64,000 nucleotides of DNA from Ascaris suum (taxonomy: Eukaryota > Nematoda > Chromadorea > Rhabditida > Ascarididae), in the NCBI GenBank assembly GCA_013433145.1, contig CM024187.1:1550001-1614000 (forward strand), in the 5' to 3' direction. The notes beneath the pieces were generated by a model. It did not search any database. It worked only from the letters and a program-made list of their open reading frames with translations, and was not told where the DNA came from. The translations under genes and the position numbers were made by a program. Shown one piece after another: positions 24,698-38,270 of the stretch. How positions within the stretch are numbered: position 1 is the stretch's first letter; each line of letters begins with the position of its first letter.

Positions 24698-27600
24698 GAC
24701 TACGCACGTATATTATTTATTGGGGTATATCAAAACCCTGGTCCGTTAGCATATATAATTTTAACACGTCAACGTCAATACACCTTGACGGTATCGATCT
24801 TGGAAAGTAAGAGAAATGACCGCAGGAAGGTTTCTGAGCAAATTGCCCACGAGATAAGGGAACTAGAACGAGAAGAGAAATCTATGCTGCGTGAATGGCT
24901 ATCATCAAAATGGGCAACAAAGTGCATATATTACGGCATTCGTGGCCGTGGCGACCCTGAGCAGCCGACGACCAACGAATGCGCATATAGTTGGTAAGAT
25001 GTTTGAGCGGGGGGTGCGCTGACCGCCGCAGAGCGCGTTCACCACAAACACATTCCCCCTCCGAATGCCCACTCCCACATGCGGGCATACCAACCTCTCT
25101 CTCACCTCTGAAGCGTACACCCTGTAGTCAGTTGCGAGACCACTGATAACATTCGCCGAGATGTTCGTTTCCGCACCTACTTCATCACTCCAAGAAAACC
25201 TCAACTATGATGCGACCGTTCGGCACTACAACTGCTACAACTAAAGCCTGCACCAAACGATATTTTCTTCCACCCGTAGAAGTTAAAGTTCCTTATACAA
25301 AGTGGAAACTGTGGAAGTCACTCCTAAGTTCAAAGACTACTCTAAGCACGTGTAATTCTTGGAAAGCTGTATTCTTTGAACATGGTAGACTATAAAGTAT
25401 CTGTAAAGCCACCGTAATCCCCGAGTACACTAGGTCAGGGAGATGTCAATTGGAATGGTTTGTCCAGTCGGTCGAGAAATGCGATCTTTCAACATTTCGC
25501 AGTTTTATAGCATGCCATTGTTTTGAAGTGCAGGTTAACGATTCGATAAACAAAACGCTAACTGCCAGTTTCACCAACTTCATCACCGTAGCCTTACATA
25601 ACAGTACTTTATGGGCCTAAGTTTTACATAGCGGTATTAGGCCTCTTTGATGCTTATCGGTGTTTTTATAAGCACAGAACCTATGCGGAAGATGGCTACC
25701 ATTTGAGGACAATGAGTCGAAAAAATACAGAACATTGACGGCGTTGCCATATACAAAAATACTCCATAAGAACATAGTAGTGAAATTGCCGATCGGCGCT
25801 TTTGACGCGATATCAGCTAGATTCTGCCAATATGAAAACTGCGATAAGCTTCACTTTTAACGACTACAGTTAGACTGTGTGCCGTAATTCGTATATGAAA
25901 CTGTAGTTACTACTCACAATGAGTGATAATTTATCGACAGTATATAAGTATTGATGAAGAAAGAAGAAAATTACCTGACAAAGTTTTATTATTAGTGTGA
26001 AAGAAAGAAGAAAATTATTTATTTCCAAGGTCTCTTATGAAAAAAAAAAACGTGTGTAACTGACAATTGCTAAGCTCAAGCTCAATGTCAAGTGAGAACT
26101 GCTAGGCTCAACGCTAATTATGTGCAAATTCGAGAGTTTCAACTGCTCTTTCAGCACATCGGCGGCGGAAGTCGATCTCAAAACGTTTAGGTATCAAAGT
26201 GTTGAACTTTTGTGAAACGATGAGAGAAGTTATGAGACAAACGGAAAGATTTTATTCGGCAGATAGCGCTCTGCCATTAAAACACATCGAGTGAGAAGCG
26301 CTTTTTGAGACTTTCACCTCTGAAATCCTCTCACGACGAGCATCTAATAATATCAAAATTCTACTTCCTTGATTTAACTGATAAAGTTACTAGGATTATT
26401 GAGAGATGAAAACTGTAATAGACAGATGTTACTGACAACTAAGAGCATCTAATAGACATATGCTCTTATTTAATTATACAATAAAGAGTGAATCTAATAA
26501 AGCAAAAGAAATAATATATAAATGAAATAAATCGTCCTAAGGACATCGAAAATGCACTGGTATACTTATTTATCTTGTTTTAAAATATTCGAATGTTTTT
26601 TTTTTCAAAACCACAGTCTCTCTTCTTCTGTTGTCCATCCCTATCAAATAAAAATGTTTGATAGTATGCGCTTGTACACTATGTGAGGTTAGTCTTCTAA
26701 TAGTAAGAATATTAGTTATAATGCAATTGCCAAGTCATAAAATAGGCATGTGAAGTAATAACCTCCAATAGGTAAACAGCTTTAAAAACCCTATTGCGCA
26801 CGTAATGAAGTATGAATTAAAAAGCTCACAAATATGACGCAATCATAAAAGATATAGATTTAAAAGTAACGTTTTCACATTAACGTATGAAGCACTTACT
26901 AGATTTGTATCGTTAAAACTATATGTGTTATATTGCATCGTCAATGTATGCATAACTTACTTACCTCGATCAACTCTGATAGAAAAAAGATAAGAAGCTG
27001 GTGTGCTTTCTAACAAGCAAATATAAGAACGAATTGATGTGAAAAATGGCCATAAGCGTGGATACTTGAAGCGTATGATAGTTTCGAAAGCAACAAAGTC
27101 ATATGCTTCGATTCATCAGCTAAACAAGCTAACAGCAACATTTAATGGGATGATGTGGCCACTTATGTTAAAGAAAAGATCCCCAAAGTTGGTTTTTTTT
27201 TTAATGTTGAACGATGAATCCACGATCCGCATCATTTCACTCATGAAGATGGTCTTTTCAACTCATCGCTTAGTTCACCATTAACGTCAACAGCCTTAGA
27301 TATAAGGAAAAAAAAAAATGCATAAGAAAAAAAAACCAATTTTTGTGATATTGTTAGCGAACATTAATGAATAGCTGCCTAAGAAGACCCATAGATAAAC
27401 AGACTAAAATGAGACTAGCGCCGTATGTGCGCAATATTTATAAGTGCAGCAATAAAGATTTAGTAAACAAAACTTGAAGAAGCATTCGGCGAAATCCGTT
27501 TTGTCGGCCAGCTGTGAAAACGACGCATCGTCGATTTTCTTTTTAAGCGCCCACATGTGGCACATGTCTTTGCGATTATCTTTTTGATGCATTTTCATAG

Positions 27601-29017
27601 CTTAAAACGTATCGCCAACGAGAGTATCAGACAGCAAAACAAAACCTTCCGAAAGCACAAGCTAAACGATAATGCACAGACGATAAAGCATAGAAAGAAA
27701 ACTCGATGAATAAATCGAAGAATTCATGAAGTGAAAACGAAAATTGAAGCAATATACTTACAAACGCAAAAGTGCACCAACTAAATATGTCCACATGCGC
27801 AATAGAGTCGATTGTATGGCAGTGATGTGACATCTATGCCCGACGTAGTTCAGCCTCGGATTGCCTCAAATCTCAGCACGTTTGCATAACATCGTTTACG
27901 TAGATCATAGTAATACGCAAAGTTGCGCTTTCTACACATTCGCTGTTCTGGCTTAGGGTTCAAAGCGCATAAAAGCGATAACCAACTAAGGCGCAAGTGT
28001 ACTTCTCGTTTCTTGAAGCGTTCATCTTTACTTCCGCTCCGTAAAACTGTCTTCTCGCTTGAAATTGGTCGATAGATTGGACAAGAGACTTGAAGGAGTA
28101 TAAGATGGTTAGGAGGTGACAGTGGATAAGATAGCCAAGTGCATAAAAACAATAAAACACGTGATAAAAGATGGATACGACAGGTGAGTGTAACATTCTG
28201 CGTGGATAATTTAGAAAGTTAACGAGTTTAGTATTCGAAGAGGCGATACCTAAGCCGATTAGTGGCAAAACAGTAGAAAGGCCCTGAATCTAAAGAATAG
28301 TCGATTTTCGATTCAAGTTTGGAGGAAGTAATATAATTTTTCGGCAGATCATCCGTAGAGCGAGTTCTAAACGATTGATGCTCAGATTTCGTCAATGAAA
28401 TTTTCTTTATGTCATTTATCACTCACAGTGAGGTGTCTGCAAACAACTGTGCATCATCACAGCTAGAGGACGCGATATACCGACCAGATTCACAATACTA
28501 GCATAGACAGCATTATTTAGCATGCACCCACTCTTGGTGACAGTTCATAACACAATCATACGTGCTATTGAAGAAAAAAAAAATAGTCAACTTTTAGCAA
28601 GATTTTGTCTTGAAAAAGTAAAGGATATTGCTTACAATCACTCAGGTTAGTTCAAAAGCTAACATGACCCGCATAAACTCTGTAGTTTCTATATTATTCG
28701 CTCTGAAGTGCATCTATGTTTTCTAACATTGCAATTAACGTTCTAAGAGTCTACGGCTGAGACTTAAAAATATTGCTTTGCAATTACATAGAGTCCACAT
28801 CGGTTCAACGATGACATCACAATGGTGCTAAAGGTGACATCGGCTTAATGTATTACGATTAACAAATAGAAATATTCTAAACTCCACTGCCGAAGAAAAA
28901 ATTCTAACATCTAAATATAAATGAACAAATAAAATGAAATAAATAAGTATAAATTCGTAAATATATAAAATATAAATAAACAAAGAAGTAAGTAAACAGA
29001 TAAATCACATAGATATA

Positions 29018-29021
<4 letters not shown>

Positions 29022-29106
<85 letters not shown>

Positions 29107-29117
29107 TTATATATATA
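29022..29117. repeat. (TA)n tract
   Basis: Roughly 95 bases of almost pure TA repeat. Confidence 0.97.
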
Positions 29118-32100
29118 CAAAAAACTTTTCATCCATCAGTTGTTCGAAAAAAGCAATGCATTGGCGATCATTTCGAAAATACCTGAAACAGTAAAAAAAA
29201 TTCGCTCGGTGACCGCAGATATTTAAGGACAAGAAAAAGAAATTACTATGGCTTTGGTGTTAAGCCGTCCATGCAGCAAAAAAAACAAATTATCGAACGT
29301 AGCAACTCGGACATCATGCTTATACTCCCATGAATCGTACTTACTCACTTCCTCTACTAAAATTAACCTTGCAGTCAGGAAAAGGTCTTTAAAAATCACA
29401 AGAACAGTTTCGTGTAGATGTTAAGAACTAGTAAAATAAACGACTAAAACGCTCGTTCGCAATCGAAATACGCCGTCTCAGACATGAATAGTAGTAACGA
29501 TAGCAGTCGGCATTACTGAGCAACACAACTGCAAGAGGATCAGCTAGTTGTTCGCGAGACTCTGTACTGAAAAAAAAAGAAACACGAAACTTTTTTCCCG
29601 CTTTACAAATCAGGGCGCAGCTGCCAAGCTCTTGTGTACAAATTGCACTGCGCGAAAATAATTCTGCCGATTTGCCGATTATTGCAATAGAAAAACTTCT
29701 AAGGTCATAGAATGAAACGCACACATTTAGTTTTTTTTTTTTTTTTTTTTTTTTAATGCAAGAGAAAGAAATCGCAAAATTCCAAACAAAGAAACATCAC
29801 CATACTCTCATATCGTTTCAAAGAACAAATCAAAGTGTTCATTATTCATGATTTAGCATTAAATTAACGGGTTTTTGAATATTTTTAAAGAATATATGAT
29901 GCATTAACTCTATGGAGAGATGCTTCGACGTACGACTCCAAGCTTGAGCTATGATTTTGAGAACTGAGAACACTGTCGCTTCACGGCAAAACAATATAGG
30001 CCTGACGGGATGCAACACATGAATGCTAAGTAACGGGTAATCAAAGATGGATTAACTAATCGCATTGTTATACAAATATGCTGTAGTAAAACGACTGACT
30101 TGAAGCTTGTGTCATCTCAGGTGGAAGGCTTTTCTGAATGCCGCACTCCACTTTCCCTCCCCCTTCCCTCTTCAACCTAAAATCCCAGCACTATCTCGAA
30201 AAACACCGACTTTTTGAAAAATGAGGTTAAAATTTAGGACTCTTCTACAAAATATATGCGAATGTTCTCCTATTAGAACATCAGAAAATATACTTAGCGG
30301 GTTTACAACTTCAGTGGAAAGCAACTCAAAGAACAGCACCTTGTAATAAACCGTGTCAGACCCCCAACAAAGGCAATAATGTCGATGGGTAGGATCAATG
30401 AGGAGAGGCGCCATTCTATCGGTAGAGGTATAAATTGATTTCTGGTTCGTGAGAGATAAAATTTATGCAGAAATTCGAATTGATCTCCGCTAGAGTCAAA
30501 TTACTTATGACGTATTCTGTCACTGCAAGATCGAAGATTTCTTTTCCCTGCTGCACGTTGCGCAATTTTGTGCAGCAAAGGCCACCACAATTTTCAATGC
30601 TCGTACTAACAGCTCGAAGGATTGCTGATCCAGCAGCAACGTCTAATATAGGACACCCTGGCATACCGAAAAAACGAGATTTCTTGAATATAAAACGTCT
30701 TTCTATAGAACATCGGAGGAAAAGAATTTTAAAATTCTTGAGTATTGTCCCTTTAATAAGTAATTCTTATTGTACGACCTTTATCTTAGAATTGGAAACG
30801 CTGAACAAATCGGCCAAAAAAATCCTAAGTTCTCCACCATAAGCAATGAATCCAGCAGTTGTATCCGCAAATTTATAGACTACAATGCAATGCGCCACTT
30901 TGTTGATAATGGCAAATTCGAATGCACAATTTGAACATCACTATTATAGCTGAAATATTGCTTCACCTCTACAACTACCATTCACAAACAAATCTAAAAG
31001 TGACCACCATCAGAGAGCACTATAATAGGTTGATTTTACAGCGATGAAACGATCAAAACAACTATTAAGAATGAAATAGCTGAAATACAGCCTAGTAAAC
31101 CAATGGTGACTTGTTTAAACCTCGCCCTTTAGTTGAAAGTTGGACTAAATTTCAGGGAAATTATTCAATTCTTCACTCTGTAAAAAGATATAAAAATTTT
31201 GCCACACTATGACTCATTTGAAGAAATTAGTAAGTGCAATGTACGATTCATTCAGTAAATAAAAATCAATGTTCAAAACGAACAATAACATAAAATCAAA
31301 TTAAATAATATAAATAAAATAATTGACGTATTAATTCTGCGTGAGTACAAATACAAGTAATGCCTCTCATATAATGTTTGCAAGTTTGAATTAGGTTGAT
31401 CAAGTTTGATATGTTGGTTCATTTTCAAGCTTTACTCGTCATAAATTTATCACCTATACTTTTTTTTTTTACACCATAATCTTGTAATTTTTTATGCACA
31501 CAATTAAGCGCATTTGCCTTTCTTTCATATATATAAGATAAATTTATCTCCGTTCATTCTTTAGCTAAAAAAAAAAAGTTGGAAAGGAAATCAGAAGAGA
31601 TGCACCTATGCACAACACATACCTATGAAGGTATGCTTATCGATCCAACTAGTTTCATCATTTCTAAGCAAATATTAGAATATACGCAATAATGTATTCA
31701 TATTTTAAGCGAATCGGTAACTTCTACTATTCATTCTTGAAGGATTGCTTTTTAAGAATTTTTTTCGATCTGATCGATTGCAAATAGAACGCAAATATTT
31801 TCACAACATTTAAGACTCCTAAACTCCTTTAGATCATTTCAAAAAAAAAAAAAAGTTCCATTATTTCAGAGGAATTCATCCAACACACCAAAACACATAC
31901 ACCCATCAAAAATCCCTACATATAACCTCATCATAATGCATTGTTGCAAAATGCAAATTTCCTGAAGCGCATAAAAATAAGCTTAATGATAACAACAGAA
32001 CATTTCTATTATATTATTTACAAAGTTAATTAATTATAACCGACAGTATACTTTAGAAATGGCAAATAGTAACGTTGTGTTAATCCACATTAGTAGTTGT

Positions 32101-33010
32101 ATAAAATGTATCCAATGGCGTCATTGTTTCTAAGTAACGAGCAAATCAATTGCAAATTATAATGACGAGATTGCATTTAAAAACGGAAGAAAGTCAAATA
32201 GAATTAGATTCCGTAATGTACTTTATAAATGCTTCATTTTTTATTACGATTTAGATTTTCCACTTCTATTGTTCATTCAATTTGCTTTCTCGTTTAATTC
32301 ATTTCATTTCTAACGAAATCTTTTTTCTTTATTTGCTAAGTTATCACTCCAACACTATATCTTAGAAAAATTTTCTAACTATCGCACTGATCTCATGCGG
32401 CATAACTTGTTACGTGAATGAATAAGCGTCAATACTCGACAATGAAATTTGTTTTCTTTTTTTTTTTTTCGTAACCATTTTGAGAACTGGTTTTCTGATG
32501 CACACTGAAAACCTCATCCGCAGATGGTGACAAATTAACGAGGATGAAATTTTGGGATTTCCATGACATGCCTTCAGATTCATTCATAAGCATTTCAAGG
32601 TAAACTTCAAAGGCCTCTATAAACAAATAATGTTTCAGTTATTAAAACCTTTTTCTGATGCACACTGCATGAGGTTTTTTTTTTTTATTTTCGTCATGCC
32701 ATTTTCATTGTCCTCCACTGTTGCTTTTAGCTATAATTTTTTTCACACCTCTTTGAGCATCGCTCGATGATTTTTGTCACAGACGATATATCAAACGCAG
32801 CACTTTATTTAGCTGTAAATGCTCTTTGAAAAACGTACTCGTCTTGTAACAATGCTCTCAAATATGACGCTGATAACCTGGGTTGTGTCTATGACTTGAA
32901 TTCTAGCTGCAGGCTATTTTCATTGTGTTTATGAGTGACATCCGGCAATATGTAACAAACACTTCTAGCCGCAGCGCTCACAGACAAAGCCATGAATTGG
33001 GTGGTTGAGC

Positions 33011-33029
33011 TTTGAGGCGCTTAGTGAAT
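33011..33029 (+). repeat. 19-bp direct repeat, copy 1
   Basis: TTTGAGGCGCTTAGTGAAT occurs here and again, identical, at 33293-33311. The two copies bracket tetraspanin exon 1, one upstream and one in the first intron. Confidence 0.9.
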
Positions 33030-33176
33030 GCGTCCCGGCCGCCTCGACCATCGTTCTAGACTGGTGCTGTGTGGCTCTGCTTGTTTGCTAGCTGCTTGCC
33101 GCGCCTATTTGAAGGGCCTCCTCAATATCTTCGTTAGCCACGCCCACACACTCGCCCGCACGCTTCCCCCATTCCA

Positions 33177-33239
33177 ATGGCTGGTGGCTGCTTGAACACA
33201 CTTCGCTCCGTTGTTTTCCTATTCAACCTTTTCTTCTGG
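33177..33239 (+). CDS. Tetraspanin exon 1
   Basis: MAGGCLNTLRSVVFLFNLFF then W before a GTATGT donor: a juxtamembrane cysteine and the LFN-FFW start of TM1, as in the family. It is the only ATG-led segment upstream that joins exon 2 in phase 0. A CGTTAG at about 33,129-33,136 could be a trans-splice acceptor. Confidence 0.85.
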
Positions 33240-36200
33240 GTATGTTTTTCCCACACTTACATGGCATGTTTCTTTGAATTGTGGCATTCAATTTTGAGGC
33301 GCTTAGTGAATTTGAACACATATGGCCATGGCGTTTGACTTAGTCGCCTCCACTTCCCATCAGATGCGGGAACTTGTTGCGAGAAGCGCGATCAATAAAG
33401 CTTTTTGTGCTACTCGACTATTTGCAGGAAAAAAGACACATGAATCGGCATTCCGATTACACAAGGTTGATGCGCCCTCAAGATGATTTATACAAGAGAT
33501 ATTGTGCTTTTTTAGCTACAATATACTCAGACCCCATGAAATATTCGTGATTTATACATTTCAAATACACAAATTTCTTAGATAAATTTACAAATAATAG
33601 CGGATATTTCACAGAAAATACTATATAACTGCTTGTCATTACTCAGTGAAGCGCTTACGAAGTTATTGATTTCTGAAGAGGATTTCGTTTAGTGCATAGA
33701 ATAAACGTCTATCCGTTTTATATTATCGCAAATGGCACAAAAATTTCGCTATTTTTTTCGTCGAATTTCTAGGAATATTATTTCTATGTCGTTGATTATG
33801 CTGATTTTCATTTCATGCATAAACAATTTCCTTGAACGCCATCCGAATTATTCAGCATTTCCATTTATCTAATTTGTTTGTTTTGCAACAACAATATTCG
33901 ACGAACGACTCATCATCCTAATAGGAACTCGTTATATAGCTGTATGCGTTTTCGTAAAAGTATGTCTATAAGATGCAGCCGATCTCATTTACGAGATAGA
34001 CTGATGTAACGGCGACAACTACTTACAACTAGCTACATATGCATTTCAAATGCATTGTAGAAATAAACTTTGGTACGAGCAGATAGCTTCTAAACGACAT
34101 TTGCATATCACCAAAAAGGAGAGATTAGGCCTTTTTTTTAAACGCAGAAATCACTGAAATTTTCGCTTATGTTCGAGGCTAATGGTTCTGGACTACAAGT
34201 ATATTAAGCCTAATAATAAAATCTATCATTATGAGTACTTCTCTACCAGGCTTAAAAATCGTTACAAACCCTGCTTTGCAGGCGTTAGGAAAATTGCCCG
34301 TTTATCGAACGTAACCTGTGAGCGAACGCGAAGGTATGCGTTGGATTCTGTATATGCGATTGCTCCACGGTTGTGTATCAATTCCAATAAAATCCCTGGA
34401 GCAGTCCCCTTCATTTTTGTATTTTAGGGGGTGTTATCAAAGATTTTTCGCTCAAAATTGTGCAGTAGCAGACTTAATAATTTTTCACTGAATGCTTTAG
34501 TAAGGCGTTCATTAATGGTTTGATTAAAGTTGGCAGGATTGGGAACACTCGGTCTAGGTCTATGGCTACGATTCGATGGAGCCGTTTCCGAGCTAATCGC
34601 TCTTCATGGAGGCACCAACAATTTCAACATCGCTTGCTATTTACTTATTGCGGCTGGTGCACTAATGAGTCTTATTGGCTTCCTCGGCTGCTGTGGTGCA
34701 TGGCGACTTAGTCAAGGAATGCTTGTTGCGGTTAGTGTTTTTCATTTTCTAAACGCGCATTTGCGTTTGTTCATCACATTTATGCACAGTATCTCTGCAT
34801 ATGTATTTCTAGTCTCCGTCCATCTGTTGTTTGAATTTGTAAGGGAAATTATGTGCTCAGTACTTTTGCTTCTGGAATATTTCTTAAACAAAGCACTCTT
34901 GGAATAGTGCTAGACAGTAATATTCAGTTAATGAGGGTATTCAACTAAAAAACCGTTGTTTGAATCGTGCGATATGAAACTCAATCCTTCAAAGACGACA
35001 GTTAGCTGATATGAAACGCATCAGCTGTTTGCAAAAATGCCGCCAGAACAATCGCTCATCTTAATTGAATGTAAACGCGCAATCCAATCAACCGTGTGAA
35101 ATTTCGGGTGGCTACTTAATAAAGCCGCAAACTGCAGACTGCACATCTTAAAACCGCCGGTATTTCAGAACAAAAAAAAAAAAAAACAGCCAAACTAACC
35201 ACAAAAAGTCTTGGTATATCTCGAATCGGAATCTTCATCGCTATAGCATCCAAATAATCACAACATAATTAAGCGTCCTCCGGATGGTGATAAATAATGC
35301 AAATAAGAGCATTCTCCAACTCGAGAAGATCCCACCATATCTCGAGTTTGAGGGAGACTATCAAATAATCGTATGACGTATAACTGACTTCACCGAATTG
35401 TCGACGTTGCACTTCATCATCACACAAGCTACGACCTCAAAAGCTCGTTAACAAGTCGCTCCCCCTTCCTCTCTCTAAAAGCCTTCGGTAAAATGTCACT
35501 CGTAGAATAAGCAGGACACCAGTTCGATAAACAGCTTTCAAATATTTGACAACAGCATATACCTAAGCATTATGACTAAAGCAGTGCGATGAACGATTTA
35601 TTTCAACGAGTGAAATCACCCATACGATCCCCTTGTCATATGTGTAGAGGTACTCCACCTGTCACAAAACAATAAACATCCTCATTATTGACTGGAACAA
35701 CTGAACTCAGAGATTTGTGAAATTTGTTCGATAAAACCCTTACGCCAATTTTCATTACTGACATTTAAATTAATCTAGGTAATTCTATGAGAGTTATACG
35801 AACTTACTTAAATACGCCTAACAATGTGTGCGCTTTCTTTAAGCGATCACAGCAAATATTGCATTCGCTAAGTGTATATTTTGCAATCATTTCGTTAAGA
35901 AAAAAGTTTTCACAGAAAACTTTAATGCGAAGAGTATATTCGGCTAAAAACTACTTGTATTATTAAATATGTTTTAGTATTTCTTTTCAAATAACGTTAA
36001 TGATTGTTGCAATAATCGCAACTGCAAAATCAAAATTACATATTGTTGCAATAATCGCAATTGCAAAATCAAAATATTACATTCCCCACAACTCTTTTGC
36101 GTTCTCTTCCATTTGTCTTTCAAACTCACATCGCTTATTTTTTGATACGACGAAAAGAGTTTAGCCGTTATCATTATTTTTCTGCTTCCGCTATTTTATC

Positions 36201-38158
36201 CGAATTTTTTCGTAACGAATTTTTGCGAATTTTATTATACCATTACTCAATGAAACGCTAAAATGCTTTGAATTTTTTGAATACATAAAACTATTTGATT
36301 TCTATTCCATTTTGCAGTTTACTTCTTTAAGTACTCCATATAATCTTGTAATATACTCTTCAACAACAATACGTTATAGTTGTTAATATTTTCAACAGCA
36401 AAATTTCCTACAAAAAAAAAAGAAAAAATTATTCCGCTCTCACTTTAGATAAATGTATACGTATATAATGCTAACATACCTGTATTGTTGATATTTGATA
36501 CGTATTGGTTGGTTTGGCGTTTAGCCACTATAGACCTCTCGAACATTCCCATATAGCTCCTGTATTTCCCATGCGTATGCGTTTCTATGAGCATAACACG
36601 AGTTTCCCTTATATCTTCTACCTTTCATATCGTCATCACTATCGTTTATCAAACTTTCAAAAGTCTCTGCAAATTTTTGCCGAATTTTATTAAAGAAGCG
36701 TCTTCAATCATTATGCAACTATGCGATTGCAAAATCCATATAGAGCGTTGTGCATTTTCACTAGATATATTTTGCAGTTTTTCATCATACTTGTGCTAGT
36801 ATTCTGTTTGGAGCTCGCATGTGCCATTGTCGCCTATTCACATCAAGATCTCATACGACGATATATCGATAACTCGATGTATGAAACCATTCAGGAATAT
36901 TATGCGATCAATCCAGAATATGCGGCCGTATTTGATCGAATTCAAAATGAGGTGAATACATAATACTTACAAGTAATATAAATAAAATAATTTACGTGAC
37001 AAAAAAAACAGTAAAATTTATTATTATATTTTTTTTTTTTGTTCTGACTCACAGAACTTAATGGCTACATCTGAAAGTTGCACGATGGAATGCGAAAATA
37101 AAAAAAAATTCCTACTCGATGTACAAGATTCAGATGCGGTGATCGGCTAAGATCGAAGGTCAAATTTAGCGATAGTGGCCTCACGTTTATCTGATTTCCT
37201 CATAAGCGCTACCTTTAAACTTGATTTTCTTGTAAGACGACAATCAAATTGAAGTTCATGTGTAATTGCAGTTTGAATGCTGCGGTGTTAAATCCTACCG
37301 CGATTGGCTTCATTCTTCCTGGGGTCGAGATTTAGTAGGACGAACCGAGCTAGGCATTGGTTCTTCGTCGATTGGTAAGGTTCCGAGATCATGCTGTAAT
37401 GAAGACGGTCTTCGCGACTATCCCACAAACTGTGGCGTCAGTTTCGATAAGCTCGAACTTTGGACCTATGAGCCTTTCTTACATACTAAGGTACTAATCC
37501 TACAAATTGTCGTTCCCACTTCTAAATGCAATGGACCGTTGCAAAAAAAAAATGCTTAAGTGCTGTTCATGACCGATTTATCAGGAAGCATTGTTCTATA
37601 CTTATAACAGAATCATAAATTCTGTTCACACTACAGGTTTTATTTCCTGATAATTTCATGCTTGCTGAGTTTTCAATAAACCAAATTCAGATTGCGAAAA
37701 ATCCAAACACTCCTTTTCAATTGACAAGCTTCTGATTAATTTCTAACAAGAGCTTTAACTTTGAGAATTTTTTGCAAGTAAAACAGATAAAGTTAGAGTG
37801 AACTTTGACGATATTTCAGGGTTGCAGTGATGCGCTTTACGAATCCGCATATAAAAATTTGGACATTGCTATCGCTACTAGTGTCATTATTGGCGCTTTA
37901 CAGGTACGAATATCATTCAATTTTATTGTGTTGCTTTAGGCTCCTATACTCAAGCTAGAACAAGCTGCTTGTTATCACTATAGTTTCCAAAACTGGCATT
38001 AAGCGGGCTGTTCCATTAACAACAGCAACACGTAAATGCTATGCTAGCTTCACTTGTTTTCTCATATGAAACCTAATTTATAGTTGATTGGTATGTTCCT
38101 TTCAATGCTATTGTGCTGCTGGATCGGCACGGAGGCGAAACGAAACAGCGACTATTGA
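33177..38158 (+). CDS. Tetraspanin, complete, six exons, 271 residues
   Basis: It encodes a four-pass membrane protein that organises membrane microdomains and partner receptors. Exons: 33177-33239, 34530-34730, 36778-36951, 37272-37490, 37820-37903 and 38084-38158; all introns are phase 0 and the stop is TGA. TM1 is about residues 12-34, TM2 about 59-82, TM3 about 86-108 and TM4 about 226-256. The large loop carries the family signature FECCGV, then PRSCC, TNCG and KGC, six cysteines in all. The total length is normal for the family. The cytoplasmic tail is short and ends KRNSDY. The DW...SW spacing after CCG recalls the CD151/TSPAN9/TSPAN11 type, but I cannot assign an orthologue. Confidence 0.92.
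33293..33311 (+). repeat. 19-bp direct repeat, copy 2
   Basis: An identical copy of the 33011-33029 sequence, 54 bases into the first tetraspanin intron. It could be a duplicated regulatory element or part of a short dispersed repeat. Confidence 0.9.
34530..34730 (+). CDS. Tetraspanin exon 2, end of TM1, small loop, TM2
   Basis: It encodes LAGLGTLGLGLWLRFD, then the small loop, then ACYLLIAAGALMSLIGFLGC and CGAWR. The acceptor is TTAAAG; the CAG seven bases later would break frame. The donor is GTTAGT. It is 67 codons. Confidence 0.92.
34731..36777 (+). other. Tetraspanin intron 2
   Basis: This 2.05 kb AT-rich intron holds a tandem duplication of about 40 bp at 36,003-36,082 and no other recognisable feature. 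Confidence 0.8.
36003..36082. repeat. Tandem duplication of about 40 bp
   Basis: Two adjacent copies of ATTGTTGCAATAATCGCAAY followed by TGCAAAATCAAAAT, with one substitution and a 2-base length difference, inside tetraspanin intron 2. Confidence 0.92.
36778..36951 (+). CDS. Tetraspanin exon 3, TM3 and start of large loop
   Basis: It encodes FFIILVLVFCLELACAIVAY (TM3), then a helical stretch ending AVFDRIQNE that leads directly into the CCG motif of exon 4. The acceptor is TTGCAG and the donor GTGAAT. It is 58 codons. Confidence 0.93.
37272..37490 (+). CDS. Tetraspanin exon 4, large extracellular loop
   Basis: It encodes FECCGVKSYRDWLHSSWGRD, VPRSCCNEDGLRDYPTNCGV and LWTYEPFLHTK. The CCG and PxSCC motifs define the family. 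The acceptor is TTGCAG and the donor GTACTA. It is 73 codons. Confidence 0.96.
37820..37903 (+). CDS. Tetraspanin exon 5, last loop cysteine and start of TM4
   Basis: GCSDALYESAYKNLDIAIAT supplies the sixth loop cysteine; SVIIGALQ begins TM4. The acceptor is TTTCAG and the donor GTACGA. It is 28 codons. Confidence 0.93.
38084..38158 (+). CDS. Tetraspanin exon 6, end of TM4, tail and stop
   Basis: LIGMFLSMLLCCWIGTEAKR then NSDY and TGA. The cysteines after TM4 are likely palmitoylation sites by family analogy. The acceptor is TTATAG. Confidence 0.92.
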   Translation: MIGMFLSMLLCCWIGTEAKRNSDY

Positions 38159-38252
38159 AGAATTGCTCAAATGAAGCGGCAAAACGGAAACGACAAATTT
38201 TTCAAAAAAATAAAATTCCAATGCTAAAACGAAGAAATTTATACAGTGTAAA

Positions 38253-38270
38253 AATAAAGAAGTGAATAAA
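38253..38270 (+). terminator. Candidate polyadenylation signals of the tetraspanin gene
   Basis: AATAAA occurs at 38253-38258 and 38265-38270, about 100 bases after the stop codon. Either could direct 3'-end formation. Confidence 0.6.

Larger units (their letters stand above)
16860..33176. other. Long intergenic region between divergent lam-1 and tetraspanin genes
   Basis: The region separates two divergently transcribed genes and so contains both promoters. Short open frames of 60-125 codons occur on both strands, but none shows a recognisable domain or coherent splice neighbours. Visible content is three (TA)n tracts (two in its interior plus one at 24.6 kb), a poly-C/CCA tract, (GA)n and (CA)n runs, small GC-richer islands at about 22.05-22.27, 24.9-25.15 and 32.95-33.2 kb, and the possible retroelement relic near 20.8 kb. 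Confidence 0.6.

Noticed and set aside
24411..24707. Tyr/Ile repeat protein on the minus strand
   Set aside because: Pure translation of the (TA)n tract.
27850..28268. Two overlapping minus-strand open frames of about 100 codons
   Set aside because: No recognisable motif, and neither has plausible flanking exons; left as intergenic.
30465..30842. 125-codon plus-strand open frame
   Set aside because: Coding-like at first glance, but no family signature and no acceptor or donor that would join it to the tetraspanin gene.
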